From positions 130,664,758 through 130,728,757 of the forward strand of contig NC_134536.1 in assembly GCF_050624435.1 (NCBI RefSeq): a stretch of DNA of 64,000 nt, written 5' to 3'. The notes under the pieces are model-generated. The model was not told the origin of the DNA. It saw nothing but the letters and a program-made list of their open reading frames with translations, and made no database searches. Both the position numbers and the translations under genes were made by a program. Position 1 is the stretch's first letter; every line of letters begins with the position of its first letter. This document shows, one piece after another, positions 22,641-35,004 of the stretch. The stretch comes from Tenrec ecaudatus. Taxonomy: Eukaryota > Chordata > Mammalia > Afrosoricida > Tenrecidae.

Positions 22641-22954
22641 AAGCAATCACATCAGCTCTGCTGCCTTTCCCTAAACATATGGTTTTGTTTGTGTTCTTTG
22701 AACATAAGTTCTTCTTCTTCTTTGTCTTACAGTGGAGGCCAGAAGTCCCGATTCTGTGTGCTGGCCTCAGAGAAAGAGGGCTTTGGCCTGATGCCTCCTT
22801 TCAGCATCTGTACACCCAGCATTCCTTGGAGATCTCTGTATTTGGGCAGCCAGCGTCCCTGGGTCTGGACGTTTCACAGTGCAGGGATCTCAGGTACAAA
22901 TTACACATCCCCTTCCCATGTCTTCTTTTTTCATGGTCGTAGATCCCTCTCAGG

Positions 22955-23155
22955 AGCCCTGGTGGCATGCTAGTTATGAGTTGGGCTGCCAACCATGGGT
23001 TCATGGTTTGAAACCCTCAGCCTCTCCACAGGAGAAAGATAGGGCTTTCTACTCCTTTAAACATTTGTAGTCTTGGAAAACCCCAGGGCAGTTCTACACT
23101 GCCCGTTGAGTCACCCTGAGTGTGGATTGACTGGAGGGCAGTGAATGTAGGGTTT
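22955..23155 (+). mobile_element. AfroSINE, full length
   Basis: 'ggagccctggtggcatgcta', 'gttgggctgccaaccatggg', 'ccacaggagaaagatagggc', 'ggattgactggagggcagtg'. Confidence 0.9.
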
Positions 23156-23654
23156 TGGAAGGTCCTTCTAATCACTTTTGTCTTGCAAGACAAAAGGTGC
23201 TGAAGGCCACACCACAGGGAAGCGCTCTTTACCTTGAGTCTGGGTTGTGATAAGATTAGGAATGTGCCTTTCGTCCTCTTATTGGTTTATCCCATCAGAT
23301 CATATCATGGGGAATCATTAAAGAATTGCTGCATTGTATCAATACATGACTCCCAAGCCACAGATAACCAAGTGAACACATAATGTAGGGATACGCCACT
23401 CAATCCATGACAGCTGGACAGTGAAAAAGGAAGACAGAGAAGAATGACACACTCGAAGTGTGGTGTCAGTGACGAATAGTGAAGATACAGTGGGCTTGCA
23501 GAAGAACAACCAAGTCTGTGTTAGATGATGTACAGCCAAAGGCTCATTAGGAGTGAGGATGGCTCCCCTTCTCCTGGAATTTTATTATCCTTTTAATGGA
23601 GAAGTTACTTTCTTTTTGGACAACCTTTAAATTGGGAATGAGGTGTGGGTTTGT

Positions 23655-24110
23655 TTATTTGTTTTGATTTGCCTTTAGTCTTATTTGTTAACAGTCCGAT
23701 TGGCACTTCATCCACATGCTCAATCATATCAAGACGAGTTGTACAAGCATCACCACAGTCAATTCCAGAACACTTTATTCTTCCTTGTACTCATTGTTAT
23801 TCATGTAATTATTTTTTAAATTGTGGCACAAATATATACAACAAAACAATCTCCAATTCAGTAAGTTCTACTTGTATAATTAAGTATTTTGTATTCAACA
23901 ATTTAAGCTACTTAACAACATCCTCACCTACCCCACCCCACCCACTTAATTTCTCTTCTCTCTTGCGGTATGCTATCTACCCATTCACCCAAGTCAACAC
24001 CTGTCTACCCTCTAACCTACTGCTTCCTTTCCCTCCCTTCCCTCTCCCCCTTTGTAATCATCAGAGTCTGTTTTCTTTGGGATGAAAACTGTTGTTTTCT
24101 TTTTTTTAAC
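23655..24110 (-). mobile_element. L1 3'-UTR fragment, older type
   Basis: 'acaagcatcaccacagtcaatt', 'cttgtactcattgttattca' and 'attgtggcacaaatatatac' are the reversed 3'-UTR motifs of older mammalian L1s ('caccatcaccacc…'). Bounds are approximate. Confidence 0.55.
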
Positions 24111-24469
24111 AGTTCCCTCCACTCCCCATAGTTTAATATATTTTAACAGCAAACTTACGGGAACAACACAGAAGACAGACAACATTGAAAACATGTACTT
24201 GGACCTCTGGAGACTCCAGCTACCCATGATCGATCCTTCCCCCTCCCCTCGATGACTTGCCCAAGCCCTGGTGCTACCAGTCTGCTCTGCCCACATGACA
24301 GGCCCTCGTGCTTGGAGGAGGCCCAGGATAGGCTGCCCCTTTAGGGTATCACAAGGACATACACCTGTTCTTCTGGAGGTGCTAGATGCTGGAGGCCACT
24401 GTGACCCACAGATTTTAATCCCCATTGGAATCATCCCATTGCTGAACCCCTGCTAGTTCCTCCAGATAG

Positions 24470-25784
24470 ATAACACCAGCTTTTTGGGGAGAGACCCAGC
24501 TCAAACTGTGTGGCTGGCTCCAGGTAGTTCTTCGACTTACTATTAGCCCCTGAGATAGAAAACCCAGGGCTCGTCCTTTGCTCTGTATGTGCCACATGCA
24601 ACATGCCACCAAAATGCCACACATGACAACCCATAGCAGCCGCCACTATAAGAAAGCGAGAAACAAATCGCATTGTCTGAAGAGGACCTGCACCTAGTGA
24701 CCTACATAAAGGAAGCAGACTTTGAACCAACAGAGAAAGAAATTCTCATAATTCTGCTTAGAGTAATACAGGATATGAGGGAATCAATACAGAAAAGGGG
24801 TTAGAGAATAGAAAGGATAATATCCGCATTCTGAAGGGAAATACAAGAGTTAAGGGACAATGCAGCAGAAACAAAGAAAATGCTAAGAGACTTCTCCAAT
24901 TGGTTGGAGAACCATATCAGCGACCTCGAAGATATCCAAGCATAATTCAACAATCATGAAAGTCAGTCAAACAAGATAATTAAAGAAGCTGAAGAAAACC
25001 TGAAAATAAGCAATGCTATGAAGAGCAACAGTATCTGAATAATTGTGATACCTGAACATGATGTAACAAAGAAATCAACAGCCAAAATAGCAAGGGAATT
25101 CCTGTAAGAAAACTTATCCAATATACCGGAAATAAAGGCATAGCCAACAGTCATCTGGGAAGCAGAGGGGTCACTAATTAGACTGAAGCCCAAGAAGAAC
25201 ACACCACAGCAAATAGTAGTCAAGTTATCCAACTTTGAGGAAAAGGAGAAAATCATAAGAGCAGCTAGAGAAAAAAATCCAGCCACCTATACAGGCGATT
25301 GGGTAAGAATATGCTCAGACTTATCAGCAGAAACCATAAAGAAGAGGAGAGAATGGAGTAGCTTCTTCTGAAAGTTGCCCAAGACTCCTCTATCCTGCCA
25401 AACTCTCCATCAAAATAGAAGGTAAGATAAAAGTTTCCTCTAATACGGAAAAATTTAGAGACTATGTAAAAACAAAATAAACCCACACTACAAAAATCAC
25501 TATCCAACTCACTTTGGACAGAAGGCCAACATCCACAGAACACAAACATGAGACCACTGCATATTGTAACACTGCCCAGAAGTCATCGCACTGAAGGCAA
25601 CGCCTAAGACTTCTTTGACCCAACAGAGAAAAGAAGGGAAGGCAAGAATGAATCCTCCCCACATACACATTGCACATCTAAGGAGGGAGGGAGGAAAATA
25701 TATGACACAAAAGGTATGAGATGACAGCAAAGAATCCAGAGATGGCTGTAATTACTTTAAAAGTCAATGGTCTTAATTCAGCTT
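24470..25784 (+). mobile_element. Decayed L1: 5' part, ORF1 relic and start of ORF2
   Basis: The plus strand reads as an A-rich L1 ORF1 (coiled-coil and RNA-binding region: 'gaagcagaggggtcactaat', 'gacttatcagcagaaaccat', 'ttcttctgaaagttgcccaa') with many stops. From 25735, 'atggctgtaattactttaaa' begins the ORF2 endonuclease frame and is cut off after about 50 bases by inserted L1 3'-end sequence. ORF2 resumes near 29411. Confidence 0.75.
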
Positions 25785-25931
25785 TTTAAAAATGAATGCT
25801 TCTATTAAATTGGGATTCTATGATGCTCACCTTCCCAACACAACCGCTGAAGACAAAGCGGGTGAATAAGCAAATGTGGTGAAGAAAGCTGATGGTGCCC
25901 GGTTATCAAAAGATATAGCATCTGGGGTCTT
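25785..25931 (+). mobile_element. Lineage-specific L1 3' end, first part
   Basis: 'ctattaaattgggattctatgatgct…gtggtgaagaaagctgatgg…tatagcatctggggtct' is the plus-strand form of the block seen at 27.15-27.29 kb. It is broken at 25932 by a minus-strand L1 and continues at 28374. Confidence 0.75.
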
Positions 25932-28373
25932 TTTTTTTAAAAATTTTTTTTAATTTTAACAATTTATTGGGGCTGATACAATTCTTTTCACAGTTCATAC
26001 ATATACATACATCAATTGTATAAAGCACATCTGTACAGTTTTTGCCCTAATCATTTTTTTCTCTATTCTTCTTTTACATTTTATTAGGGACTCAAACAAC
26101 TCTTACCACAATCCATACATATACATACATCAATTGTATAAAGCACATCCATACATTCCCTGCCCCAATCATTCTCAAGGCATTTGCTCTCCACTTAAGC
26201 CCCTTGCATCAGGTCCTCTTTTTTTTCCCCCTCCCTCCCCATTCCCCCTCCCTCATATGCCCTTGATAATTTATACCTCGTTATTTTGTCATATCTTGCC
26301 CTATCCGGAGTCTCCCTTCCCCCCTTCTCTGCTGTCCCTCTCCCAGGGAAGAGGTCACATGTGGATCCTTGTAATCAGTTCCCCCTTTCCAACCCACTCA
26401 CCCTCCACTCTCCCAGCATCGTCCCTCACACCCTTGGTCCTGAAGGTATCATCCACCCTGGATTCCCTGTACCTCCAACCCTCATATGTACCAGTGTACA
26501 GCCTCTGTCCTATCCAGCCCTGCAAGGTAGAATTCAGATCATGGTAGTTGGGGGGAGGAAGCATCCAGGATCTGGGGGAAAGCTGTGTTCTTCATCGATA
26601 CTACCTCACACCCTAATTAACCCATCTCCTCTCCTAAACCCCTCTATGAGGGGATCTCCATTGGCCGACACTTGGGCCTTGGGTCTCCACTCTGCACTTC
26701 CCCCTTCATTTAATATGATATATATATACATATATACACATACATATACACATATATACACATACATACACACACTTATATCTTTTTTTTTTTTGCATGA
26801 TGCCTTATACCTGGTCCCTTGGGCACCTCGTGATCGCACTGGCCGGTGTGCTTCTTCCATGTGGGCTTATTTGCTTCTGAGCTAGATGGCCGCTTGTTCA
26901 CCTTCAAGTCTTTAAGACCCCAGACACTATCTCTTTTGATAGCCGGGCACCATCAGCTTTCTTCACATTTGCTTATGCACCCATTTGTCTTCAGCGATCC
27001 TCTCATGGAGGTGTGCAGTCAATGATATGATTTTTTGTTCTTTGATGCCTGGTAACTGATCCCTTTGGGACCACTCGATCACACAGGCTGGTGTGTTCTT
27101 CCATGTGGACTTTGTTGCTTCTGAGCTAGATGGCCGCTTGTTTATCTTCAAGCCTTTAAGACCCCAGTCACTATCTCTTTTGATAGCCGGGCACCATCAG
27201 CTTTCTTCACCACATTTACTTGTTCACCCACTTTGGCTCCAGCCGTTGTGTCGGGAGAGTGAGCATCATAGAGTTCCAATTTAATAAAAGGTATTCTGCA
27301 TTGAGGGAGTGTTTGAGTAGAGGCCCAAGGTCCTTCCGCCACCTTAATACTTGACCTATAAATATAGACACATAGATCTATTTCCCCATCCTCCTATATA
27401 TATTTGCATGTACATGTCTTTGTCTAGACCTCCATGAATGCCCTTTGACTCCTAGCTCTTTCCTCCATCTCCCTTGACCTTCCTCCTGCCCTACTACCAT
27501 GCTTCATCACCACCTGGGCTAGAGTATACCTCTTCTCTAAGCAACCTTAACCTTGATCATTTCCCACCAGGCCTGCCACTCCCCCTTCTCTACCATTTGG
27601 GGTCCCATGTTTTTCCCTTGTCCCTGGGTTTGTTAACACCACTTCCTTACCCCCCCTACCCCCCCACCCCAAGTCCCCCCGGAACTGTCAGTCCCGTTGA
27701 TTTTCCTCCAGATAGTTCATCCAGCCTGTCCTATTCAGACAGACCTGTGGAGTCACTAACATGCACGAAAACTAGACAGAGGAAAACAAAGCAACAGTAT
27801 ACAACCAGACAACAAAACAACAAAAACAAACCACTGAAAAAGAACAGAACAAAACAGTTCACAAGAGGAAAGCTTGTAGTTAGTTCAGGGATCGTTTGCT
27901 GGCCCTTAGGAGCGTTTTCCAGTCCAGTCTGTTGGGGCACCACGCCCTGGCCCCAAAGTCCACTTTCAGCATTCCCTGGGGACCTTGCCACTCCATTCCC
28001 TTGCTGTTCCGCTGCACTCCCCCAGTGCTTTGCCTCAGTGTGGTGGGATCAGGTCAGGTGCAATTCCCACACTGTGTCTCCGGTGCTGTCCCCTGTATCG
28101 CCCTTAGTCACTGAGGGGCATCATGTCTCATAGTAGGACCAGTCATGATGTTCTCTCTGTGGACTGGCTGCTCTACTCAGGAACATCATCATCACGGCCT
28201 GGTGGGCCAGGCTGTGCTCCACTCTCTCCTCCTGCCCCTTCATCTGCTCCCGTGTGCTCTGATCAAATATGTCCATCTCCCATAGCTGCAGAGTCAATGT
28301 CGTCCTTTGGAACAAATTCTTTTCGGGGGAGGGGCAGGAATCCACTTAATTTATGGTGCTGGGGCCAGCCTCA
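25932..28373 (-). mobile_element. Lineage-specific L1 3' end (2.4 kb), minus orientation, with target duplication
   Basis: Begins with poly-T (the poly-A tail reversed) and then 'tttattggggctgatacaa'. It is bounded by an exact 15-bp direct repeat, agcatctggggtctt, at 25917-25931 and 28374-28388. The 3' terminal block occurs twice (about 25960-26060 and 26080-26175). It contains two tandem blocks ('gagctagatggccgcttgtt…gatagccgggcaccatcagc') at 26.87-26.98 and 27.12-27.23 kb. No ORF2 remains. I take it to be the long 3' UTR of a young afrotherian L1. Confidence 0.8.
26717..26790 (+). repeat. (TA/CA)n and T-run microsatellite
   Basis: Alternating AT/AC purine-pyrimidine run followed by an 11-base T run, inside the 2.4-kb L1 3' end. 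Confidence 0.9.
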
Positions 28374-29410
28374 GCATCTGGGGTCTTAAAAGCTTGAAGG
28401 TAAAAAAGCGGCCATCTTGCTCAGAAGCAACAAAGCCCTCATGGAAGAAGCACACCAACCTGTGCAATCATGAGGTGCCGAAGGGATCAGTTATCAGGCA
28501 TCAAAGAACAAAAAAATCATATCATTGGGTGCACACCTCCATGATAAGATCATTGAAGACAAATGGGTGCATAAGCAAATGTGGCAAAGAAAGCTGATGG
28601 TGCCCAGCTATCAAAAGGTATAGCATCTGGGGTCTTAAAGGCTTGAAGGTAAACAAGCGGCCATCTAGCTCAGAAGCAACAAAGCCCACATGAGAAGCAT
28701 ACCAGCCTGTGCGATCACGAGGTGTTGAAGAAATCAGGTATAAAAATCAGAACAAAAAAATCTTACCATAGTGAATGGGGGGGGGGGGGGGTGGAGTGCA
28801 GAGTGGAGACCCAAAACCCATTTGTCAGCCACTGGAGATCCCCTTGCAGGGGGGTCTAAGGGAGGAGATGAGTCAGTCAGGGTGAGATGTAGCGCTAATG
28901 AAGAATACAGCTATCCTCTAGTTCCTAAATGCTTCCCTCCCCACCCCATTATCATGATCTGAATTCTACCTTGCAAGTCTGGATAGAGCAGAGGATGTAC
29001 ACTGGTGCATATGGGAGCTGAAGGCACAGGGAATCCAGGGTGGATGATACCTTCAGGACCAGGGGTATGAGGGGCGATACTGGGAGGGTAAAGGGAGAGT
29101 GGTTTGGAAAGAGGGAACTGATTACAAGGATCTACATGTGATCACCTCCCTGGGGAATGGACAACAGAAATGTGGGTGAAGGGAGACGTCGGACAGGGAA
29201 AGATATGAAAAAATAATTTATAAATTATCAAGGGCTCATGAGGCGGGGAGGAGGGGAAAACTGAGGAGCTGATGCCAGGGGCTTAAGTGGAGAGCAAATG
29301 TTTTGAGAATGATAAGGGCAATGAATGCACAGATGTGCTTTACACAATTGGTGTATATATGGATTGTGATAAGAGTTGTATGAGCCCCTGATAAAATGAT
29401 TGGGGAAAAA
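28374..29410 (+). mobile_element. Lineage-specific L1 3' end, continuation to its tail
   Basis: Resumes the plus-strand element broken at 25931, with two copies of the 'cttaaaggcttgaaggtaaa…' block (28.38 and 28.64 kb), a 12-base G run at 28779, and the terminal 'gagttgtatgagcccctgataaaatgat' ahead of an A-rich junction with L1 ORF2. Confidence 0.75.
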
Positions 29411-32400
29411 AGACAAAGACTAGGAAGCAAAACCCATCATCTATTGTCTGCAAGAGACACATCTCAAGTTCAGAGACAGATACAGATTCAGGGTTAAAGG
29501 ATGGCTACAAGTATATAAAGTGAATGACAAGCTAAAAAAAAAGCAGGAGTTGCAATTCTAATCTCTGGGAAAATCAATCTCAAGGTGTAGGGCATAACAG
29601 GAGATAAGTATGGGTCCTATATAATCCTTAAGGGATCAGTAGACCAAGAGCCCGTGAGCATAGTGAACATATACGTTGAAAGACCCTGGAAATTGTCAAC
29701 CAAATCCTTCAAAAGGTGAAAAAAAGAAATCACAGGACCAACAATTACAGAAGGAGACATCGATACACCACTCCAAGAAAGACCAGTGGGAAAGAAACTC
29801 AGCAAAGAGGCTACAGAACTAAACTCTACAATCAGACAACTTGACCTATAGCTATATTCAAAGCTCTCTACCCAACTGCAAAATATAAGCAAACAAACAA
29901 ATCCCCCACATTTTTCAAGTGCACAGGGCATGTATTCAAAAATACACCACATGCTGGGACATATGTCAAGCCTGGGTAAATTCAAACATATAGAGTCACT
30001 CAGATTTCCTTCTCTGACCACTATCCCATAAAGCTCAAAATCAACAAAAGAAAGACCAAAAAACAAGAGCAAATGGATGGAGGAGAAAAAACTTAGTTTT
30101 TAAAAACGATTGGGCTTTGGCTTAAATTAGAGATGAAACTAGGAAGTTTGTAGAAACTAATGAAAATGAGAATACAACATACCTATGGGATACAGCAAAG
30201 GCAGTTATCCAAGGATGCTTGGTAGCAATAGATGCACACATGAAGAAGGAGGAGAGACTTACGGTCGATGCCCTATCACAAAGCCTTCAACAGTTGGAAC
30301 AGAGTCAACAGAATAATCATTCTAAAAGCCAAAGAAAAGAAACGATAAAAATAAGGGCAGAGATAAATGAGTGGGGCAAGAAAAGAAAAAACAATGGGAA
30401 AAAAATCAACTCAGTAAAAGCTGGTTCCTTGAAAGGATCAACAGAATCGACAAACTGCTAGCACACCTAACAAAAGTTAGGAAGGAGCAGGCGTCAATAT
30501 CCAGGATGAGGGATGAAATGGGAAATCACAAAGGACCCCAGTGAAATGAAAAGAGTAATTGCACAATAATTCTACGAAGGATTGCACTACAACAAATTTA
30601 ACAGCTTGGAGGACGTGGACAAACACCTGGAAGAACAAGCCCTCCCCAAATGATCTCATATAGATGTCAAGAACTTGAATAGATCCATAGCAAAAAATAA
30701 ATAGGTTATTAAGGAACTCTGAACTAAAATTAGCCCCTGTCCAGATGGCTTGGCAGGAGAATTCTATGAAGCATTCAGGGAAGAGCTGACACCAATCCTA
30801 CACAAACTTTTCCAGACATAGAAAAGGATGGTAAACTCCCAAACACATTCCATGAGTCTAGTTTGACACTGGTACTAAAGCTGGGCAAGGATCCCAGAAG
30901 AATAGCCAACTACAGGCTGTTATTTCTAATGAACATAGATGCAAAGTCTCAATAAAATCTTGGGCAATAGAATACAAAAGTATATTTAAAAGATCCATCA
31001 TGACAAAGTGGGATTCATACCAGGGATGCAGGGATGGTTCAACATTCGAAAAACCATCAACATTATCCTTCACATTAACAAGAAAAAGGATAAGAAACAC
31101 ATGATAATATCAATAGATATAGAAAAAGCATTTGACAACATTTAATACCCATTCCTAATTAAGGCATCCAAGAAGATAGGATTAGAAGGAAATTACCTCA
31201 ATAGAATAAAAGTTATATTAGAAAAACCAACTGCCAGCTTTACAATAATGGAGAAAAGATGAAAAAAATCCCGCTGAAAGGGGGGACCTGATGAGGATGC
31301 CCTTTTCCCCAATTCTATTCAACATCGTCCTGGAGGTCCTAGTCAATAATGCAAGGCAACAGACGGATATCAAAGGTATACGTTTGAGCAAAGAAGAAGT
31401 GAAATCATTGTTATTTGAGATGCCATGATAATATAGATTGAGGACCCCCAAGGCCACACAATAGGATTGCTGAACACTATAGACACGTCTGGCAGAGTGG
31501 CAAGATGTCAGATCAACGAGCAGAAGTCAATTGGGTTGCTATTTACTACTGATGGGACTACACAAAAGGAGATCAAGAAGGCAGCTAAGCATAAATGGAA
31601 ATATCCAGGGATATACCTAACCACCCCCCCCACCAAAAAACCCCAAAAGATCTGTATAAGGAGAACTACAGAACATTATTACAAGAAACCAAAAGGGACT
31701 TTCACAAGTGGACAATTATCCCATGCTTGTGGATCAAAGACTCTGTATTGTAAAGATGTCAATCCTGCCTAAGGCACTATATCCACTCAATTCAATTCTG
31801 ATACAAATTCCAACATCACTTTTCAAAGAAATGGAAAAACTGACTACCAACTTGATTTGGACAGGGAAGAAGCCCAGGAGGAAGAAGAACAAAGTGGGTG
31901 GACTTGCATTACCTGACTTCAAAGCTTGTTATACAGCCACACCTGTCAAAACAGCATGGTGATGGTGTAATGATAGACATTAGGACCAATGGATAAGAAC
32001 AGAACAGCCAGAAGTAAAAACAGCATCAAATAGACAACGGACCTTTGACAGAGCCCCCAAAATATCAAATGGGAAGCAGATGCCCTTTTCAACAAATGGC
32101 ACTGGGAAAACTGGACATCATCATCCTGCAGAAGAATGAAACAAGACCCTTACCTTACTCCATATACAAGAACAAACTCAAGGTGGATCACAGACCTCAA
32201 GGTAAAACCCCAAACTCTCAGGATCAGCAATGAGCAAATTGGGATACAGCCAAGCACTTTAGTGCAGGGAATACATGGGTTATCAGAAATAAGGAAGGAC
32301 ACTCACCCAGAGGAAAATAAAATAGAGGAGTGGGATATAGTAAAGATAACATACTTGTGTACATCGAAAGACCTCATCAGGAGAGTCATAAGAGAGCCCA

Positions 32401-32999
32401 CAGACTGGGAAAAATATGTCATTATGACATATCTGACCAAGGCCTTATTACTAAAATCTATAGAACCCTGCAACTTCAAAACAAGAAAACAAAACAAAAA
32501 AATTAATAGTCCACCGAAGAGGTGGACAAAAGACTTGAACAGAAGATTCACAAAGGAGGAAACCCGAATGACCAATAAAAGGATGAGAAAACGCTCCCCA
32601 TTGTTAGCCATTTGGGAGCTGCAGATCGAAACAACCATGCATGTCACCACAGGATAGCCCAATTCAGTAAGCAGAAAGCACAACTGTTGGAGGGGGTGTG
32701 GTGAGATAGGAACTCTCATCCACTGCTGGGGGTCTTGTGGTTGTGTACAGACACTGTGGAAAGTGATTTGGCGATACCTAAAACAGATAGAAATCGAGTT
32801 CCTTTAGGTACGACCCAGCAATTCCACTTCTGAGCAAATAAAATAAGAAAAAAAAAAAGCAGATCACGACCTGACATCTGTTCTCCACTGTTCATCACTG
32901 TGCAGTTTACAATGCTGAAAAATTGGAAACAGCCTAAATTTCCATCAATAGATGGATGAATGAATAAACAAAAAACAAAACCCTCTGGTACATACTGTG
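29411..32999 (+). pseudogene. L1 ORF2 (endonuclease/reverse transcriptase), decayed
   Basis: Continues the ORF2 broken at 25784. Fragments in three plus-strand frames follow the order of ORF2: the endonuclease start ('ctgcaagagacacatctcaa'), the fingers/palm ('tgggattcataccagggatg', then 'aatagatatagaaaaagcat'), a Leu/Pro-rich stretch at 31708-31962 (KVGGLALPDFKACYTATPVK), and the C-terminal region at 32136-32657 (DPYLTPYTRTNSRWITDLKV). Stops and frameshifts are frequent, so it cannot encode a working enzyme. Confidence 0.85.
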
Positions 33000-33496
33000 T
33001 TAGTCCGGGTAGACTAGAGAAACAAATGCGTTAGACACTCATGTGTATAAGAAAGAGCTTTATGTACATGAGCAATTGAATATTGAGAAAGCAGCCCAGT
33101 CCAGATCAAGTCCATCAGTCTGTTATTAGCCCAAATGTCCGATACCAATCTATAAATTCCTCTTCAGACTCACACAACACATGCAATGATGCAGAATGCA
33201 GGAAGATCACAGGCCAGTGGGTGGAAAGCCTTGTGGATCCAGTGGTAGTAGAAGCATCTCAGCGCTGGCAGGGGTCTCCAGCATCCAAGACTCTGGCTGC
33301 ATCAGCATAGCTCCAGCAGGCTCCTCATCAACAATGTCTCCCAGAGAGTCTGTGTGTCCCACCTCCAGCAAGCTATTTATCTCCTTAGCGCCTCCAAATG
33401 AGGTCATCAAGCTATGACCTGATTGACAGGCTAAACTCCACCCCTTCACTCTTCAGTCTCAAATTGACAACAGATTATGTAACTACCACAATACAC
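33000..33496 (+). repeat. Interspersed repeat family 1, inserted in L1 ORF2
   Basis: Clean boundaries: the L1 ORF2 stops at 'ctggtacatactg', the repeat runs from 'tgttagtccgggtagactag' to 'gtaactaccacaataca', and ORF2 resumes 'cacaatggaatactacgc'. This gives the best full-length reference for the family (about 495 bp). Confidence 0.75.
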
Positions 33497-33830
33497 ACAA
33501 TGGAATACTACGCATCCCTAAAAAGCAGTGATGGAACTGTGAAACCCATCATCTCGTGGAAAAAGTCGGAGGATATTATGCTGAGTGAAATTAGCCAAGC
33601 ACAAAAGGTCAAGTACAACATGAGTCCCCTGAGCTAAGTTCAAATAGCAGAACGGGCATAAGGGATAACATGCACAACCCACAACTCCCTGGCTGAGGAC
33701 CAGATATTCTGGCAAGAGCCAGACCGGAGTCAATTGTTCATATGCCATCAACACCAAGTGCAGATAGGTAACTTTTCTCCCTCTCATATACCTTTAAGGT
33801 TCCTTGAGGTGTGGGGGAAGAATAATGAAG
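33497..33830 (+). pseudogene. L1 ORF2 extreme 3' end, separated by an insertion
   Basis: The sequence 'caatggaatactacgcatcc…gaaattagccaagcacaaaa' is the conserved ORF2 C-terminus. It is separated from 32999 by an interspersed repeat of about 500 bp. After about 33640 it passes into 3'-UTR sequence that differs from the other L1 3' ends here. Confidence 0.75.
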
Positions 33831-34234
33831 ACACTGGTGGGGGAGGAGGGTGGGTAGGGAGGTGGTGGACAGGGCAGTAACCCAACCAAAGGGAGAGTCT
33901 CATTTATATTTCCCCAGGAAAGGTAGAGCGACAGTAGACCTCATTTCCGGTGTGCCAATTCACAAAGGTGAGTCTCGTTCCTGCTCAGAGGCTCGTTTCT
34001 GGAGCAGCGGAGGTCGCAGGCAGCTGCATCCTATCCCGGGTGCTTTACCTCTGGTTGGTTTGTGGGCAGCCTGCTTTGTACCATCCCTGGTAACGACACC
34101 GCCTCGCTGCACCCCCTGCTCCTGCAGCTGGAGCTCCGTGAGCTACAGGCGGTGCTGGCCTTAGGAGAGTGGCCACTGCGCTGCAGAGACTGCAGACACA
34201 ACTGAAACTTAAAAAATGAAAAAAAAAGTTGTAT

Positions 34235-34435
34235 TGGTATTTTATCCACATATCCTCCAATTCGATAAGTCAATCAATCACGTCAAGAATTGTACACCAG
34301 GGTCTCAAGTAGAAAGAACATGTTTTGGAAATAATGATGGCAACATATGTACAAATGTGCTTGACACAATTGAGGTGTGGGTTGCATGGCTGTAAGAGCT
34401 CCCAGTAAAATTATTAAATAAAAATATACAACCAT
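34235..34435 (+). mobile_element. Lineage-specific L1 3' end, short copy
   Basis: The ordered motifs 'ctcaagtagaaagaacatgttttgg', 'gatggcaacatatgtacaaa', 'gtgcttgacacaattgaggt' and 'cagtaaaattattaaataaa' identify the last 200 bp of the family. Confidence 0.7.
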
Positions 34436-35004
34436 CACCACACCCAATTTGAGAACATTTTTCTCTTCCTTGTACTCACTGTTATTCGTGTAATTGGTAT
34501 TTTTTTTAATTGTGGCAAAAACATGCACAACAAAGCATTCTCCAAATCCACAGTGTCTACATGGATAATTCCGTGCCACTGGTTATACGGTCCGTGTGGT
34601 ACAATCATTATTGATTTCCTTTTGCAAGTTTTTTTTCTTTATAACAGCGTTCTCAAACAAGCTCTGTCCTTTTTTAACTGACTGATTTCACTGAGCTCAG
34701 CCTCCTGGTCTCTGCGTGCCTTGAAGGGTTTCTGGGTTCATTGTTGTTATATTTCATCGTGTCTATGTATCAACGTTTCCTTGTCATTCTACTAATGGGC
34801 GGTAACGTTGCTCCCTAAATGCCCTTCTTGCTGCTGTGCACAGTGCTGTGATGAACACGGCTGTCCGTGTGTCTGTCCATGTTATGGATCTTACTTCTTT
34901 AGCATGTATACCCAGCAGAGGGTTTGTTGGCTCATATGGAATTCCTATTCCCAATTGTTTGGGGTAGGCCCTATAGCTTCCCCCAGTGATTGTATAAGGG
35001 GGTA
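34436..35004 (-). mobile_element. Older L1, 3' UTR and ORF2 3' end, minus orientation (part 1)
   Basis: Motifs in order: 'aaccatcaccacacccaatt', 'ttgattgatttcactgagc'-like text at 34.68 kb, 'cagtgctgtgatgaacacgg', 'atgtatacccagcagagggt' and 'gctcatatggaattcctatt'. These are the reversed end of mammalian L1 ORF2. The mariner at 35005 interrupts it. Confidence 0.65.

Noticed and set aside
22464..22973. 169-codon plus-strand frame near the duplicon edge
   Set aside because: It spans an AfroSINE fragment and an unclassified interval, is absent from duplicon B, and has no recognisable domain.
26286..28133. Open frames of 199 and 219 codons on the plus strand
   Set aside because: They are antisense to an L1 3' UTR and C-rich; no conserved protein.
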